A stretch of 57,064 nt of DNA, from IMG/VR virus record IMGVR_UViG_3300030390_001403, positions 1,238-58,301 of that record, one strand, 5' to 3'. The DNA is from a virus. The translations under genes and the position numbers were made by a program. Below the pieces are notes generated by a model that saw only the letters and a program-made list of their open reading frames with translations, made no database searches and was not told the DNA's origin. This document shows positions 15,947-24,632 of this stretch, in pieces (position 1 is the stretch's first letter; every line of letters begins with the position of its first letter).

Positions 15947-16618
15947 TTAACCGCCGTAAGACCTTAAATAAAATTCTTTTGCAGTTTTATAAGTTTCTTC
16001 GTTCAACCAACCAACATTAGAGATGTCTATATTCATAAACGCCTGTCCTTTTCTGTTAGTAGTTGATACAGATGACATTTTCCAAAGAGCAGCAAACCTG
16101 TCTCCAGATAATTTCATTATTTGCGTATTCCATTCTTTTGACACTCTAAGTTTAGAGTTAGCACAATCGAATAAAAACGGTATGTCAGCTATTTTCCCAG
16201 TTTTTTCTTCTACTTTTAATAAAGTATGAGTTTGAGTTTGGGTTATATCTACCTCGCTTTCTTTTTCGTTAGCTTCTGTTAAAGCTGCAATAGCTTCTGC
16301 TTTACTAGGATAACTACCTAACAAACCTCCGCCAGCTTCACGTTTTTTCCAACAAATATACTCTTCTTTGAAATGTACATTAACTAGTAGAATTTCTTGG
16401 CCATAATTTTCACCTGTTACAGTGTTTATAAAATCGCCAACCTTAACGTTATCCATATAATCGCTATGATTTTCATCTACTTCATTAGACATCTTTTGAA
16501 GTTGTTTTACACGCGGCACTGAAAGATGTTCCGAAGTTACATTTTCATTACCTAGTGTGCTACCTAATTTAATATGAGCTGGTAGTTCGCTCGTTACAAT
16601 ACTTATATCTTTAGACAT
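15947..16618 (-). CDS. Probable single-stranded DNA-binding or replication accessory protein
   Basis: 223 residues. The segment GNENVTSEHLSVPRVKQLQKMS, read in two parts (GNENVTSEHLSVPR; VKQLQKMSNEVDEN), followed by VGDFINTVTGENYG and FKEEYICWKKREAGGG, is a familiar pattern in phage proteins encoded beside polymerase and helicase genes. These are often guessed to bind ssDNA. The C-terminal half has an aromatic and Arg/Lys-rich beta pattern consistent with an OB-type fold. Position fits. No motif proves the function. Confidence 0.6.
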   Translation of the reverse strand: MSKDISIVTSELPAHIKLGSTLGNENVTSEHLSVPRVKQLQKMSNEVDENHSDYMDNVKVGDFINTVTGENYGQEILLVNVHFKEEYICWKKREAGGGLLGSYPSKAEAIAALTEANEKESEVDITQTQTHTLLKVEEKTGKIADIPFLFDCANSKLRVSKEWNTQIMKLSGDRFAALWKMSSVSTTNRKGQAFMNIDISNVGWLNEETYKTAKEFYLRSYGG

Positions 16619-16652
16619 AATTCATTTTCCTTTTTTCGTCGTTCTATTATTA

Positions 16653-17027
16653 TTATGCTGACCTAAAATTAATTCTAGTCAACTCCGTACTTATAACACC
16701 AGGAACATCCATCCCTAGTGCAATAAGTTCTCTGTAGGCGGTTGCAGACATACGCTTTTGCAATAGCTCAAACTGGTTAGTTTTTGCTACGTGCTCCTGC
16801 AATAGATCCCAATCTTCTACAGTTGGCACAATCTCTTCTTTCAAAGAAATCGTACATACATCATTAGAAATTTTATCGAGCCCTTGCTCTCTCATTCTAA
16901 TAGTGATTTGTATTTCTAGTTCGCGCTGTGCGCTTTTGAGGCTTTTTTCTTGTGTTTGTACGGCTTTTACTTCCGCACGAATTTTAGCTACCTCAGCTAG
17001 TAAATCTGTTAATTTTTCTTTAGCCAT
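16653..17027 (-). CDS. Coiled-coil protein paired with the SNF2 helicase
   Basis: 124 residues: an N-terminal coiled coil (about residues 3-50) then a compact domain with VPTVEDWDLLQEHVAKTN and a C-terminal LTRINFRSA. I recall the same C-terminal signature in phage hypothetical proteins next to SNF2-type helicases. Its start overlaps the end of the helicase gene by 8 bases. It may be a helicase partner or replisome accessory. Confidence 0.6.
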   Translation of the reverse strand: MAKEKLTDLLAEVAKIRAEVKAVQTQEKSLKSAQRELEIQITIRMREQGLDKISNDVCTISLKEEIVPTVEDWDLLQEHVAKTNQFELLQKRMSATAYRELIALGMDVPGVISTELTRINFRSA

Positions 17028-18369
17028 TTTTTTGCTCCTTTAATATATTTAATAAGTTTTCCATTCGCCCTAGTTTAGTATTTAGCTTTTTATATACTTC
17101 AGGCTCCCAAGTATTTTTAGCTTGTATTAATATAGTTTCAGTCTTTTGTGTTTGCCCTGCTCTATATATACGTTGGTTAAATTGTTGAAAGTGTTCTGCG
17201 TTGTATGTAGGTGAACACCATATAACTGTATTAGCTTTAGTAAGAGTAAGACCATGTCCTGCTGATTGCGGATGACAAAACAATACTTGTATTTGTCCTG
17301 CTTGATAACGCGTTACAATATCCTTTCTTTTTTCAGGTGCTATAGTTCCGTCAATAACAGCGTAAGAAATATTTTCTTTTTCTGCTATTTCTATTAAAGC
17401 GTTACGTTCGTGACGCCAGTTAAATGCTACTAATGAGTGCGCACGTTGGGACACAAGTGTCATAACTATGTCATATCTTTCTTGGTGTATAAATTGCACT
17501 AGTTTATCTTCATCATATACAGCTCCTGTAACTAACTGCAGTAGTTTTTTTACTCTAGCTCCTGCGTGCACTGCGTTTACTGTGCCTGCTTTTGTATACA
17601 GAACTGATTCGTCAGCCAATAATTTGTATTGTTTTTGAACTGTAGGTGTAAGCTTAGTATTTATTGTACGTACAATGTTGTCAGGTAGATCCATACATTC
17701 GGTAAGTGCGTACCTTATAGTTATATCTTTTAGTCTTTCTGCTACTGTTTGTTCTGCGCCTGGTTTGTCAATCCATTCATTAGCAAAGCCATTAAATTTT
17801 GGAGTACATACAGTGTTTCTGAACGCAAAATAACGTGCACCTAAACGATCGCCGTCATCTACTATGTACGCTGGATGCCATATATCTAATATAGTATTGC
17901 TGTTAGGTGTACCTGACATTGCAATTCTGTTGTCAAACAAAACAGATAATTTAGCTATGTTTTTACTGCGTTTAGCAGTTCTGTTTTTAAATGCTGTAAA
18001 CTCATCTATTACTAATGTATTAAAGCTTTTTAGCAAATGTTTATTTTTTATAAGAAAGTTAACAGCTTCAAAATTTGTAATAACTATATCTGTAGTTGTA
18101 TCTTGAAATATTTTTTCTCTGTTTTTTGCATAAGCTACTCCGTACGTTAGTTCAGGCGTAAATTTATCTATGTCTTCTCCCCAAGCTGCTTCTAAAATAG
18201 ATAAAGGAGCAAGTACTAATGTACGACCTTTAAATTGCATAAGAGCATCTAATACTGCACGTGTTTTACCTGTTCCTGGATCGGAGGTAATCATACATTT
18301 TGGGTTAGCTACAATGAAATTTGTAGTTGTTGTTTGATGCTCATAGGGCATCGGTATATTATCGTTCAT
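17020..18369 (-). CDS. SNF2-type superfamily 2 helicase
   Basis: 449 residues, ATG with a gagga site upstream. All helicase motifs read clearly: Walker A DPGTGKT (residues 30-36), motif Ia LVLAPLSILEAAW, motif II DEFT (122-125, a DEAH variant), motif III MSGTPNSN, motif IV-V (SYAVIDGTI, then AGHGLTLTKANTVIW), motif VI QFNQRIYRAGQ. Phage SNF2-like ATPases of this length remodel or unwind DNA during replication and recombination. It belongs to the leftward replication operon and overlaps the next gene by 8 bases. Confidence 0.92.
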   Translation of the reverse strand: MNDNIPMPYEHQTTTTNFIVANPKCMITSDPGTGKTRAVLDALMQFKGRTLVLAPLSILEAAWGEDIDKFTPELTYGVAYAKNREKIFQDTTTDIVITNFEAVNFLIKNKHLLKSFNTLVIDEFTAFKNRTAKRSKNIAKLSVLFDNRIAMSGTPNSNTILDIWHPAYIVDDGDRLGARYFAFRNTVCTPKFNGFANEWIDKPGAEQTVAERLKDITIRYALTECMDLPDNIVRTINTKLTPTVQKQYKLLADESVLYTKAGTVNAVHAGARVKKLLQLVTGAVYDEDKLVQFIHQERYDIVMTLVSQRAHSLVAFNWRHERNALIEIAEKENISYAVIDGTIAPEKRKDIVTRYQAGQIQVLFCHPQSAGHGLTLTKANTVIWCSPTYNAEHFQQFNQRIYRAGQTQKTETILIQAKNTWEPEVYKKLNTKLGRMENLLNILKEQKNG

Positions 18370-18434
18370 CTTTCATTCCTCATGTTTTACAATGCTCTGT
18401 GTTATTTGGTTGAGCACCGTATATTAATTATACT

Positions 18435-19193
18435 CTAGGTTATACCCCACTGGCAATAGGGATCAAAACCTTTAGCGTAAGTACACCATTTACAATTATA
18501 CAAACTAGGGTTAGGTGGGAATTTAACCGCTGTTGTCATTGTTATTCCACGTTCATGAAGTTTTGGCATAAACTGCATAGCTTCATCTCGAGTGTAAGTT
18601 TGTTCTAGAGTTGTTCCATGGTCTAGATACCATATTTCTGTTTGAACTATTTGTAATTCAGGGAATCTAAAGAAACTACCTATTGCGTAGATTAGAGCTT
18701 GTTGACTGTGGGCTATTTCGTTACCGAACTGTTTACCTGTTTTGTAATCAATTACGCGACCTGATGTCTCTGTCTCGTGTACAAATGCATCTAGTTTTAT
18801 CCTAGCCCAAACATCCCCTGCCATCCAATCACATACTTGCCAATCTATTGTAAAACCCCAATCGCCTTCTACTTCTACTTTAGCTTCTTCGAAAAGAGCA
18901 TGTAGTTTTGTAAATTTTGATTGGAATTTTTTAAGCGTGTCAGGTAGCTCTGGGAGCTTGCCTTGTACGTAATCTTCAGCCTGTTGATGTATCTCCGTAC
19001 CACGCGCCGCTGCAGGTCCGAAGTCTTCGGGAATTTTTTTTACTTTACCTATATAGGTACGATAAGCGCAAGCTTCGAAGGTTTTTAAAGCTGAATAGCT
19101 CCATGCTGGTACATGTCCAAGTTCAAGATCTTCCGTGACCTCTATCGCGCTTATTAAGTCAGGGCGATTAGGCTGTGTTAGTTGCTCCGTCAA
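18435..19193 (-). CDS. Cas4/RecB-like PD-(D/E)XK exonuclease with Fe-S cysteines
   Basis: 252 residues. Nuclease residues: H69 (RGTEIHQQAEDY), D135 (IKLDAF), D149 and K151 (RVIDYKTGK), then QALIYA. C42 near the N-terminus and C234, C237, C247 at the C-terminus have the spacing of the 4Fe-4S cluster in Cas4 and AddB-type nucleases. No CRISPR genes are nearby, so a DNA end-processing role in replication or recombination is most likely. Its start overlaps the end of the primase gene by 26 bases. Confidence 0.88.
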   Translation of the reverse strand: MTEQLTQPNRPDLISAIEVTEDLELGHVPAWSYSALKTFEACAYRTYIGKVKKIPEDFGPAAARGTEIHQQAEDYVQGKLPELPDTLKKFQSKFTKLHALFEEAKVEVEGDWGFTIDWQVCDWMAGDVWARIKLDAFVHETETSGRVIDYKTGKQFGNEIAHSQQALIYAIGSFFRFPELQIVQTEIWYLDHGTTLEQTYTRDEAMQFMPKLHERGITMTTAVKFPPNPSLYNCKWCTYAKGFDPYCQWGIT

Positions 19194-21627
19194 TTAAAGT
19201 TAAATCCCTTTCGTCAAAATGTTCTTTTATAAGTTCTTCTTTTACATTATTGTCTATTTTCCAAGCCAATACAACTCCTCGTGGTATTCTTGCGTTTCTG
19301 TCTTTACTAATACGTTTACGTTCAGTCTTAATGTTAAGCCTGGTCATACGTTTTGCAAAATCTCTTTGTGATAAAGTATTGCGGCTGTCAGTAAGTGCAT
19401 CATATACAATTTTAAAATGTACAAGCGGTACAACTGTTGTTTCTCCTACTGAAACCAACCAAGCTTTTACATATCTTTGTGCCGTACTTATACCGCCAGC
19501 GTCAAAGGTATTTGTAAGAGGTATTTCTAATATATCTGTAAAGTATTCTAAATTACGTGTGCGTATTGCATTTGCAAATTCTTCTATAACAGACATAGAC
19601 ACTTGCTTCATTTCTTTTTTAGCATCATTTTCTAAAGCAGTGTGTGCCATACGTACATCTACTTTAAATTTCTGTAATACTCCCGCTATTATGTAAAGCT
19701 CTGCGTCTAAAACATCTAGATTATTTAATAGCTCTGGGTAAATCTCTTCTATTTTTTGTTCTTGTCTAGGAGCAACGTTATAACGTCTGTCGCTTTCTTC
19801 TATTTTAACTGCGTCAGCTCTGTTAGTAAGAAACAAAAAGTTTGTAAAAGATGGAAGTTCTATTTGGTTAGTACGCATTGCTCTAATAGTTAAATTAGGT
19901 TCTGTAATTTGATGTTTAAGTTTGTCGGCCATGCGACCTACTGATCCTGAGTCAGCCATACGAAATTCATCTACTACTAAAAACAGTGCTGTTCTCATGT
20001 ATAGGTTAAATTGTTCTTCTATATTTTCTAAAGCTCTCATAGGTGTTTGTTGTTCGCCAAATAACGGCTTAAGAACTTTGTGTACAAACAAACCTTTACC
20101 AGTGCCCGGTATGCCCGTAAATATCCATGCTGTCATAGCTTTTTTCTTATTTTGGTAAATGTACGCAAGCCAATTAACAAAGTGTTCAAACTCTGGTTTG
20201 CCATTACCTAACGCATGCATAAGAAGTTTATAGAAATTAGGCGCAATTTTTTGTACTTCTATAGCAGTTCCGTATTCTAGTTCTTTTACGTTTGTATTAG
20301 CTCGCAGCATGTATTCTGTACGACGAAATAAGTTTACGTAATAAGGAACTTCATCTAATTGAATACCTTTATCGTTACTTGGATCAAATACTACTTTAGC
20401 GTCAGGGACGTAATCCATATTAGGACGACCGTGTGATTTCATAAAATCATTTATAGAGTTTTTATTAGTAGGTGTTAATGGGTAGTCATCACTAAATTGT
20501 TGTTTAGATTCGTCAAAAATACCATTAAAATAAGTATCTGTATAAAAATCTCTAAGAGCAATAGGTTTTTGTTTTGTTTCTGAATCAATTTTATCTGCAA
20601 ATATATCAAATATACTTTTGTAAAAATCAGGGTCAGCTTTTTCTATTTCCCATACTGGTTCGCCTTTAAAGTTATACATGTAATGGGGGTTAGTTAATAA
20701 AAAATAATAACCTCCACTATCTCCGCTGTTTACATTGCAATTAACAAAAGGTTCGGACACACGTGCTACCTGGATCGTCATTTTGTCAGGGTTTTGTAAT
20801 ACTTCTTGAGCTTCGCCTGCAACATTTACTGTTGCTACTTTACCTACTCTTTTAGGAAGATTGTTTTTCTTTCTTAAATTATCTTTTATAGTTAAACCTA
20901 AAGAATGTACTTTTTCAGGGTTAACATCTATTAAAGATGAAGATATTTCAAGCACGGCTGAACTACGATTTACTTGTACAAACCTACCATCTGGTAACGG
21001 GTCTTGTACGCCTTTAAACACTGGAGGAGCTATATAAATAAGTTTACTGTTGTCAGTGACAGATGGGTCAAGTATGTACGAAAGACTTTGGCCATTAGCA
21101 GATAAAGTTATTTGTTCAGCTAAGAATTCTGTAGTGTAATTAATTAAACGAATATAATCTTTTAGTGTTTTAGGATGCACTGGCATATCTAATAAAAAGA
21201 ATAAGTGTAATGACACTGTGTCTTTTTTTACGCCTAAAGATGCACTTGCTTGTGCGATGTACGAAACAGTATGGAATATCTCAGGTAGTTGCATAACTAT
21301 TTTGTCGGCTAACGCCTGAAGATCTCCTGGGTTACTTGTACGTAAGCCATCTACATCTAAAACTAGTAATTCTGTAGTTGCAGAACGGTCGGACATAAAT
21401 GCGCGTGGTTCATCATCAAGCACTCGTTTTAAAGGGCCTTTGTGTAAACACGCACCATCTGCAGCTGCACTACAAAGTGCACGGAATAGTTTAGTTAAAC
21501 CTTTTTTATCAGTAGAAATTTGTTCTGAATAAGAACTAAAGTTTTTTACTAATGGGTAAGGTTTTGAACCTTGTTTTGATATTTCTTTTGCTAATGGTTT
21601 TTTAGCTTTTAGGAAAACAACTTCCAT
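19168..21627 (-). CDS. Primase-helicase: AEP-type primase fused to a D5/DUF5906 SF3 helicase
   Basis: 819 residues, with a ggag site 8 bases before the ATG. The N-terminal part has AEP primase motifs, LVLDVDG (D91, D93) and SLHLFFLLD (S139, H141). The central helicase has Walker A GIPGTGKG near residue 503, Walker B LFLVVDEFRM and sensor FLFLTNRADA, the DUF5906/SF3 type. It would lay down primers and unwind the fork in front of the family A polymerase. The C-terminal 150 residues look like a winged-helix DNA-binding region. It takes the place of the T7-type primase-helicase. Confidence 0.87.
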   Translation of the reverse strand: MEVVFLKAKKPLAKEISKQGSKPYPLVKNFSSYSEQISTDKKGLTKLFRALCSAAADGACLHKGPLKRVLDDEPRAFMSDRSATTELLVLDVDGLRTSNPGDLQALADKIVMQLPEIFHTVSYIAQASASLGVKKDTVSLHLFFLLDMPVHPKTLKDYIRLINYTTEFLAEQITLSANGQSLSYILDPSVTDNSKLIYIAPPVFKGVQDPLPDGRFVQVNRSSAVLEISSSLIDVNPEKVHSLGLTIKDNLRKKNNLPKRVGKVATVNVAGEAQEVLQNPDKMTIQVARVSEPFVNCNVNSGDSGGYYFLLTNPHYMYNFKGEPVWEIEKADPDFYKSIFDIFADKIDSETKQKPIALRDFYTDTYFNGIFDESKQQFSDDYPLTPTNKNSINDFMKSHGRPNMDYVPDAKVVFDPSNDKGIQLDEVPYYVNLFRRTEYMLRANTNVKELEYGTAIEVQKIAPNFYKLLMHALGNGKPEFEHFVNWLAYIYQNKKKAMTAWIFTGIPGTGKGLFVHKVLKPLFGEQQTPMRALENIEEQFNLYMRTALFLVVDEFRMADSGSVGRMADKLKHQITEPNLTIRAMRTNQIELPSFTNFLFLTNRADAVKIEESDRRYNVAPRQEQKIEEIYPELLNNLDVLDAELYIIAGVLQKFKVDVRMAHTALENDAKKEMKQVSMSVIEEFANAIRTRNLEYFTDILEIPLTNTFDAGGISTAQRYVKAWLVSVGETTVVPLVHFKIVYDALTDSRNTLSQRDFAKRMTRLNIKTERKRISKDRNARIPRGVVLAWKIDNNVKEELIKEHFDERDLTLIDGATNTA

Positions 21628-21628
21628 A

Positions 21629-21814
21629 TTAAATCTCCTTTATTAAATATACCTCTTCTCTATCAATACGTACACTTGAGTCAGCCTCAAATGCTATTTT
21701 GCATTGTTTAGTTGCGATATCTGTTATTGTTATAGTGCAGAGAACTTGGCCGTTAGTGTGCACAACGACCTTGTCTCCTTTTTTTCTTGTAAGAATTAAG
21801 TTCTTATTTGTCAT
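21629..21814 (-). CDS. csrA: CsrA-like RNA-binding global regulator
   Basis: 61 residues, the usual CsrA length, when started at ATG 21814; a longer frame from 21844 exists but has no homology. Key features: LILTRKKGD at residues 6-14, a five-stranded beta pattern, and VRIDREEVYLIKE with R52 equivalent to the critical RNA-binding Arg44 of E. coli CsrA. In bacteria CsrA dimers bind GGA loops over ribosome sites and control carbon flow, motility and biofilm. It overlaps the polymerase stop and lies 1 base before the primase ATG's stop context, so it is expressed with the replication genes, early. It could regulate host or phage mRNAs. Confidence 0.82.
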   Translation of the reverse strand: MTNKNLILTRKKGDKVVVHTNGQVLCTITITDIATKQCKIAFEADSSVRIDREEVYLIKEI

Positions 21815-23600
21815 ATACTTGGCTAACTCCGCCTTCTGCGTCAAGAGGTAGATCCTTGCACCACTTAGGTGGTGTGCGCATGATTTCTATTATTTGATTC
21901 ATTGTAGCATCTGAATCTACTTCAGAGCCAATGGCAATAATTTCGTCGTGTACCTGCATTACAATGTCTACCTGTGGTAATTTTTGTACGTCTAACATCT
22001 GGTCAGTAATTACTAACCGTGCTAAAGCTTGTACAACATTTTCTGTAATTCTTGGTCCATGTGTGCGTATATAATCTCTTTCTGTCTCGTAAACAAATTC
22101 TCCTCTAGTATAGGCTAGATGAGGATATGATAAATGCATACCGTTTGGTAATTCTAATTTACGCGGACGAATGACTAGCGGCCCATACGGAGTACCGTCT
22201 GAATTTGGAGATATCATTTCAAATAACATATCTTTCATTCCGGACCAAAGTAGGGGAATGTTGGGATACATTCCACGGTATTGTTGTACAATAGTTTGTG
22301 CTGCTGATTCGGACATATCCACTGATGGTGATCCGGCTTTTAGTGTGTCTTGAAATCTGACATGACCCATACCATAACCTAACCCTAAGATAGCAGTTTT
22401 ACCTACATACCTTTCTAGTTTGTTTTCTTTGGTTATTGTACGGTTGTATATTTCAGAAGCAAATTCACAATATACATCTCTACCTGTAGCAAAAGCGTTT
22501 AACAAATCTTCTTCTTTTGCAAGCCACGCTAACATTCTTGCCTCTATGTTAGATGAGTCAGCAATAAACAACTTTTGACCTTGAGGGGCCATTAGTGCCG
22601 TACGTAATTTACTACCTCGGGGGAGGTTCTGTAAGTTAATTTTATCTGAACCGCCAAATCTACCTGTGTGTGCGGCGTAGTAACGCAGCGGTATGCTGAA
22701 CGTACCGTCAGGATTAGTAGAATCAATAAATCTTTGCGCACGAGTTTCCTCTATGCGTGATTTTACTAATTCTCTTGCTTCCCATATGTTTGAATGTTCT
22801 GGATACATACGTTGCATTTGAATATAAGCAGGGTCTGCTTTACCAAAAGCTGGTATTTGTTTACCTGTAGTAGGGCTTTTTTTAGTAGGGACATTTATAC
22901 CTAGTCCTTCTATAAAAGCAGCAAACTTTTGTTGGCTGGCTAATACATCTCTTGTTGTTCCGCTGTCCTCTATCCCTTTTGCTGTTTTAACTACAATTTC
23001 TTCTTTGTAAGTTGTTAAAAGTCCACGGTCGAGTATAAGTTTAGGTTCTACAAACATACGTACAGTAAGATTTATAAGATCCAATTCTGTGTCCGGATAA
23101 TTACGTGAGTAACTTTGAAAAAGTTCATACGTCAGATCGACATCTTGAATACAGTACGCACCTATTTGCGCGTCAAGCTCAGGATCTAAATCGCGTACGC
23201 CTTTGGCATTAACAAGTTCTTCGCCTTTTCTTAATGTTTCGTCATTAGGAAATTCACGTTTTGCACAATCTTTTAATCGTGCAGACATGTTCGGATACAA
23301 ACCACGACTCATTGCCGCTGTGTCGTAATAGTACGACGGTTTATACCCGAAATGCTGTGTAAGAATATAAGCATCAAACAGGGTATTGTGGCAAACGAGG
23401 GCAACATTGTCCCAATCGATTTGCTCCAAAATGGCCGGGGTGTCACACTCGTTATACCATTCTGTTACTCCGTCTTCTACTTTTATTCCCACGCCCCAAA
23501 CTTTGAACTGATCATCGTTAACATATTGCACAGTGGACATTTTTGTTAAACTTGTTTGTGTATCGAAATAAGTTTCGAAATCTAAATATAATTTTTGCAT
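21804..23600 (-). CDS. polA: Family A DNA polymerase with 3'-5' exonuclease (Leu762 type)
   Basis: 598 residues from ATG 23600, which overlaps the upstream stop as TAATG; an ATG five codons upstream (23615) is an alternative. Exonuclease motifs are YLDFETY, HNTLFD and YCIQDVDLTYE. Polymerase motifs are A (ADSSNIEARMLAW), B (KTAILGLGYG) and C (VMQVHDEII). All catalytic acids are present, so it is a complete proofreading replicase of the T7/Pol I group. In motif B the residue matching E. coli Phe762 is Leu. In published work on marine phages this position has been linked to polymerase speed, fidelity and lifestyle. Confidence 0.95.
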   Translation of the reverse strand: MQKLYLDFETYFDTQTSLTKMSTVQYVNDDQFKVWGVGIKVEDGVTEWYNECDTPAILEQIDWDNVALVCHNTLFDAYILTQHFGYKPSYYYDTAAMSRGLYPNMSARLKDCAKREFPNDETLRKGEELVNAKGVRDLDPELDAQIGAYCIQDVDLTYELFQSYSRNYPDTELDLINLTVRMFVEPKLILDRGLLTTYKEEIVVKTAKGIEDSGTTRDVLASQQKFAAFIEGLGINVPTKKSPTTGKQIPAFGKADPAYIQMQRMYPEHSNIWEARELVKSRIEETRAQRFIDSTNPDGTFSIPLRYYAAHTGRFGGSDKINLQNLPRGSKLRTALMAPQGQKLFIADSSNIEARMLAWLAKEEDLLNAFATGRDVYCEFASEIYNRTITKENKLERYVGKTAILGLGYGMGHVRFQDTLKAGSPSVDMSESAAQTIVQQYRGMYPNIPLLWSGMKDMLFEMISPNSDGTPYGPLVIRPRKLELPNGMHLSYPHLAYTRGEFVYETERDYIRTHGPRITENVVQALARLVITDQMLDVQKLPQVDIVMQVHDEIIAIGSEVDSDATMNQIIEIMRTPPKWCKDLPLDAEGGVSQVYDK

Positions 23601-23824
23601 TATTTTTTGCTCCATTGGTCTACATATTTTTCGGCAATCTTGCCTTTAGTTATTAATTGTTCTGCTTGGTCTAGCAACTTTTCAACATTGTCTATTTCTT
23701 TCCATACTTCATCAATTGTTGATTGTTCTAAATCGTAATCGAATGCAGAGTCTGGAATAGCATTGTCTAATTCTGACATAGCTTTTCGCAATGCACCTAG
23801 GTAAATAAATGTTTGTTTTGTCAT
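23600..23824 (-). CDS. Hypothetical acidic helical protein (74 aa)
   Basis: Mostly helical and acidic (VWKEIDNVEKLLDQAEQ). It is coupled to the polymerase through a TAATG overlap and preceded by a ggagga site. I do not recognise the family. A polymerase-associated or regulatory role is possible from position only. Confidence 0.6.
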   Translation of the reverse strand: MTKQTFIYLGALRKAMSELDNAIPDSAFDYDLEQSTIDEVWKEIDNVEKLLDQAEQLITKGKIAEKYVDQWSKK

Positions 23825-23838
23825 AATTCCTCCTTGAA

Positions 23839-24045
23839 CTATAGTATTTTATGGCCTGCTTCCTTCATGGCAGCTAACCATTGTTTATATTGTTTTGTTG
23901 ATGCCTGTTCCCAACCTTGTTGTTTGGACACAGTCATATTGTAAGCAGTTGAACGGCTTACGCGTTTCCATTGTATAAATGGTAAATCTTTTGGGTCATT
24001 ATAACGTCTATAATGATGTATAGGGTTACGCTTTACGTAGATCAC
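23839..24045 (-). CDS. Hypothetical small basic protein (68 aa), first gene of the replication operon
   Basis: GTG start with an aaggag site 12 bases upstream. It is rich in Lys, Tyr, Trp and His (VKRNPIHHYRRYNDPKDLPF, WKRVSRSTAYNMTVSKQQGW). The SRSTAYNM segment looks helix-turn-helix-like, but no family is recognised. As the promoter-proximal gene of the leftward replication operon it is probably early. Confidence 0.55.
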   Translation of the reverse strand: MIYVKRNPIHHYRRYNDPKDLPFIQWKRVSRSTAYNMTVSKQQGWEQASTKQYKQWLAAMKEAGHKIL

Positions 24046-24147
24046 TAATCTAATTACTCCTTAATTAAACTTGACAATACAAGTAAGTGTCTTTAAAACA
24101 TTAAGTATTACATACTTTTGTGTAATATAACAAGTGAGGAAATTACA
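24046..24147. promoter_or_regulatory. Divergent promoter region
   Basis: 102 bases between divergent starts. On the + strand ttgaca (24071-24076) stands 17 bases before taaaac (24094-24099), a good -35 with a weak -10. A 7-base hairpin (tattaca/tgtaata) follows in the leader of the rightward gene, which has a tgagga ribosome site. Leftward, the replication operon has an AT-rich leader with aaggag. Promoter placement is by pattern only. Confidence 0.5.
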
Positions 24148-24558
24148 ATGGCAATTTTTAAAAGTGGTCAGGTAAATAGCAATCAATCTTTTAAGCCGTT
24201 TCCAAGTGGAAACATGGCAGTAAGATATGCAAAACTAGATGTAACTGCAGCATGCAACACCAACGACGTGTACCAATTAGTACAAGTTTTTGCTGGTGAA
24301 ACTGTTCACGACATTAAAATCACATCAAGTGATTTAGATGCTGGTACTGAACTAGTGTTTGATGTTGGTGATGGCACAGATACAGATAGATACATTGATG
24401 GTTCAACAATTGGACAAGCTGGTGGTGTAGATCACGAAGCTGCTGATTTAGCACCAGTTGTTTACGCAGCTGATGACACTATCGATATACTTGTTCAAGT
24501 AGACCCTGCTACAGACGTAGCTACTGGTACTCTTGAAATGTGGGTATACGTATCGTAA
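24148..24558 (+). CDS. Lone rightward beta-rich protein, probably virion-associated (moron-like)
   Basis: 136 residues from ATG 24148; an in-frame ATG at 24118 lacks a ribosome site. There is no signal peptide. A short Lys/Asn leader (MAIFKSGQVNSNQSFKPFPS) precedes an all-beta, Asp/Thr-rich, acidic body ending LEMWVYVS. Such proteins in marine phages are often guessed to be head-decoration or secondary structural proteins. It is the only rightward gene inside the leftward block, with its own promoter-like region and a hairpin terminator, so it is independently expressed. Confidence 0.7.
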   Translation: MAIFKSGQVNSNQSFKPFPSGNMAVRYAKLDVTAACNTNDVYQLVQVFAGETVHDIKITSSDLDAGTELVFDVGDGTDTDRYIDGSTIGQAGGVDHEAADLAPVVYAADDTIDILVQVDPATDVATGTLEMWVYVS

Positions 24559-24572
24559 GTTAGTAAAGGCGC

Positions 24573-24631
24573 ATAGCCTAGTTAGGGGAGACCTTCCTTT
24601 GCTAGGCTATACTAATGCCACTCCTTGGCAT
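24573..24631. terminator. Tandem hairpins between convergent genes (bidirectional terminator)
   Basis: atagcctag (24573-24581) pairs exactly with ctaggctat (24602-24610), enclosing an inner agggga/ttcctt stem. A second hairpin, atgcca/tggcat (24615-24620 and 24626-24631), follows. The 74-base gap separates a rightward gene from the end of a leftward operon. The stems lack long T-tracts, but their strength and position suit termination in both directions. Confidence 0.65.
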
Positions 24632-24632
24632 G

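Noticed and set aside
19175-19696. Rightward open frame of 173 codons opposite the primase-helicase
   Set aside because: Shadow frame with Ser/Leu-rich translation inside a complete, recognisable gene.
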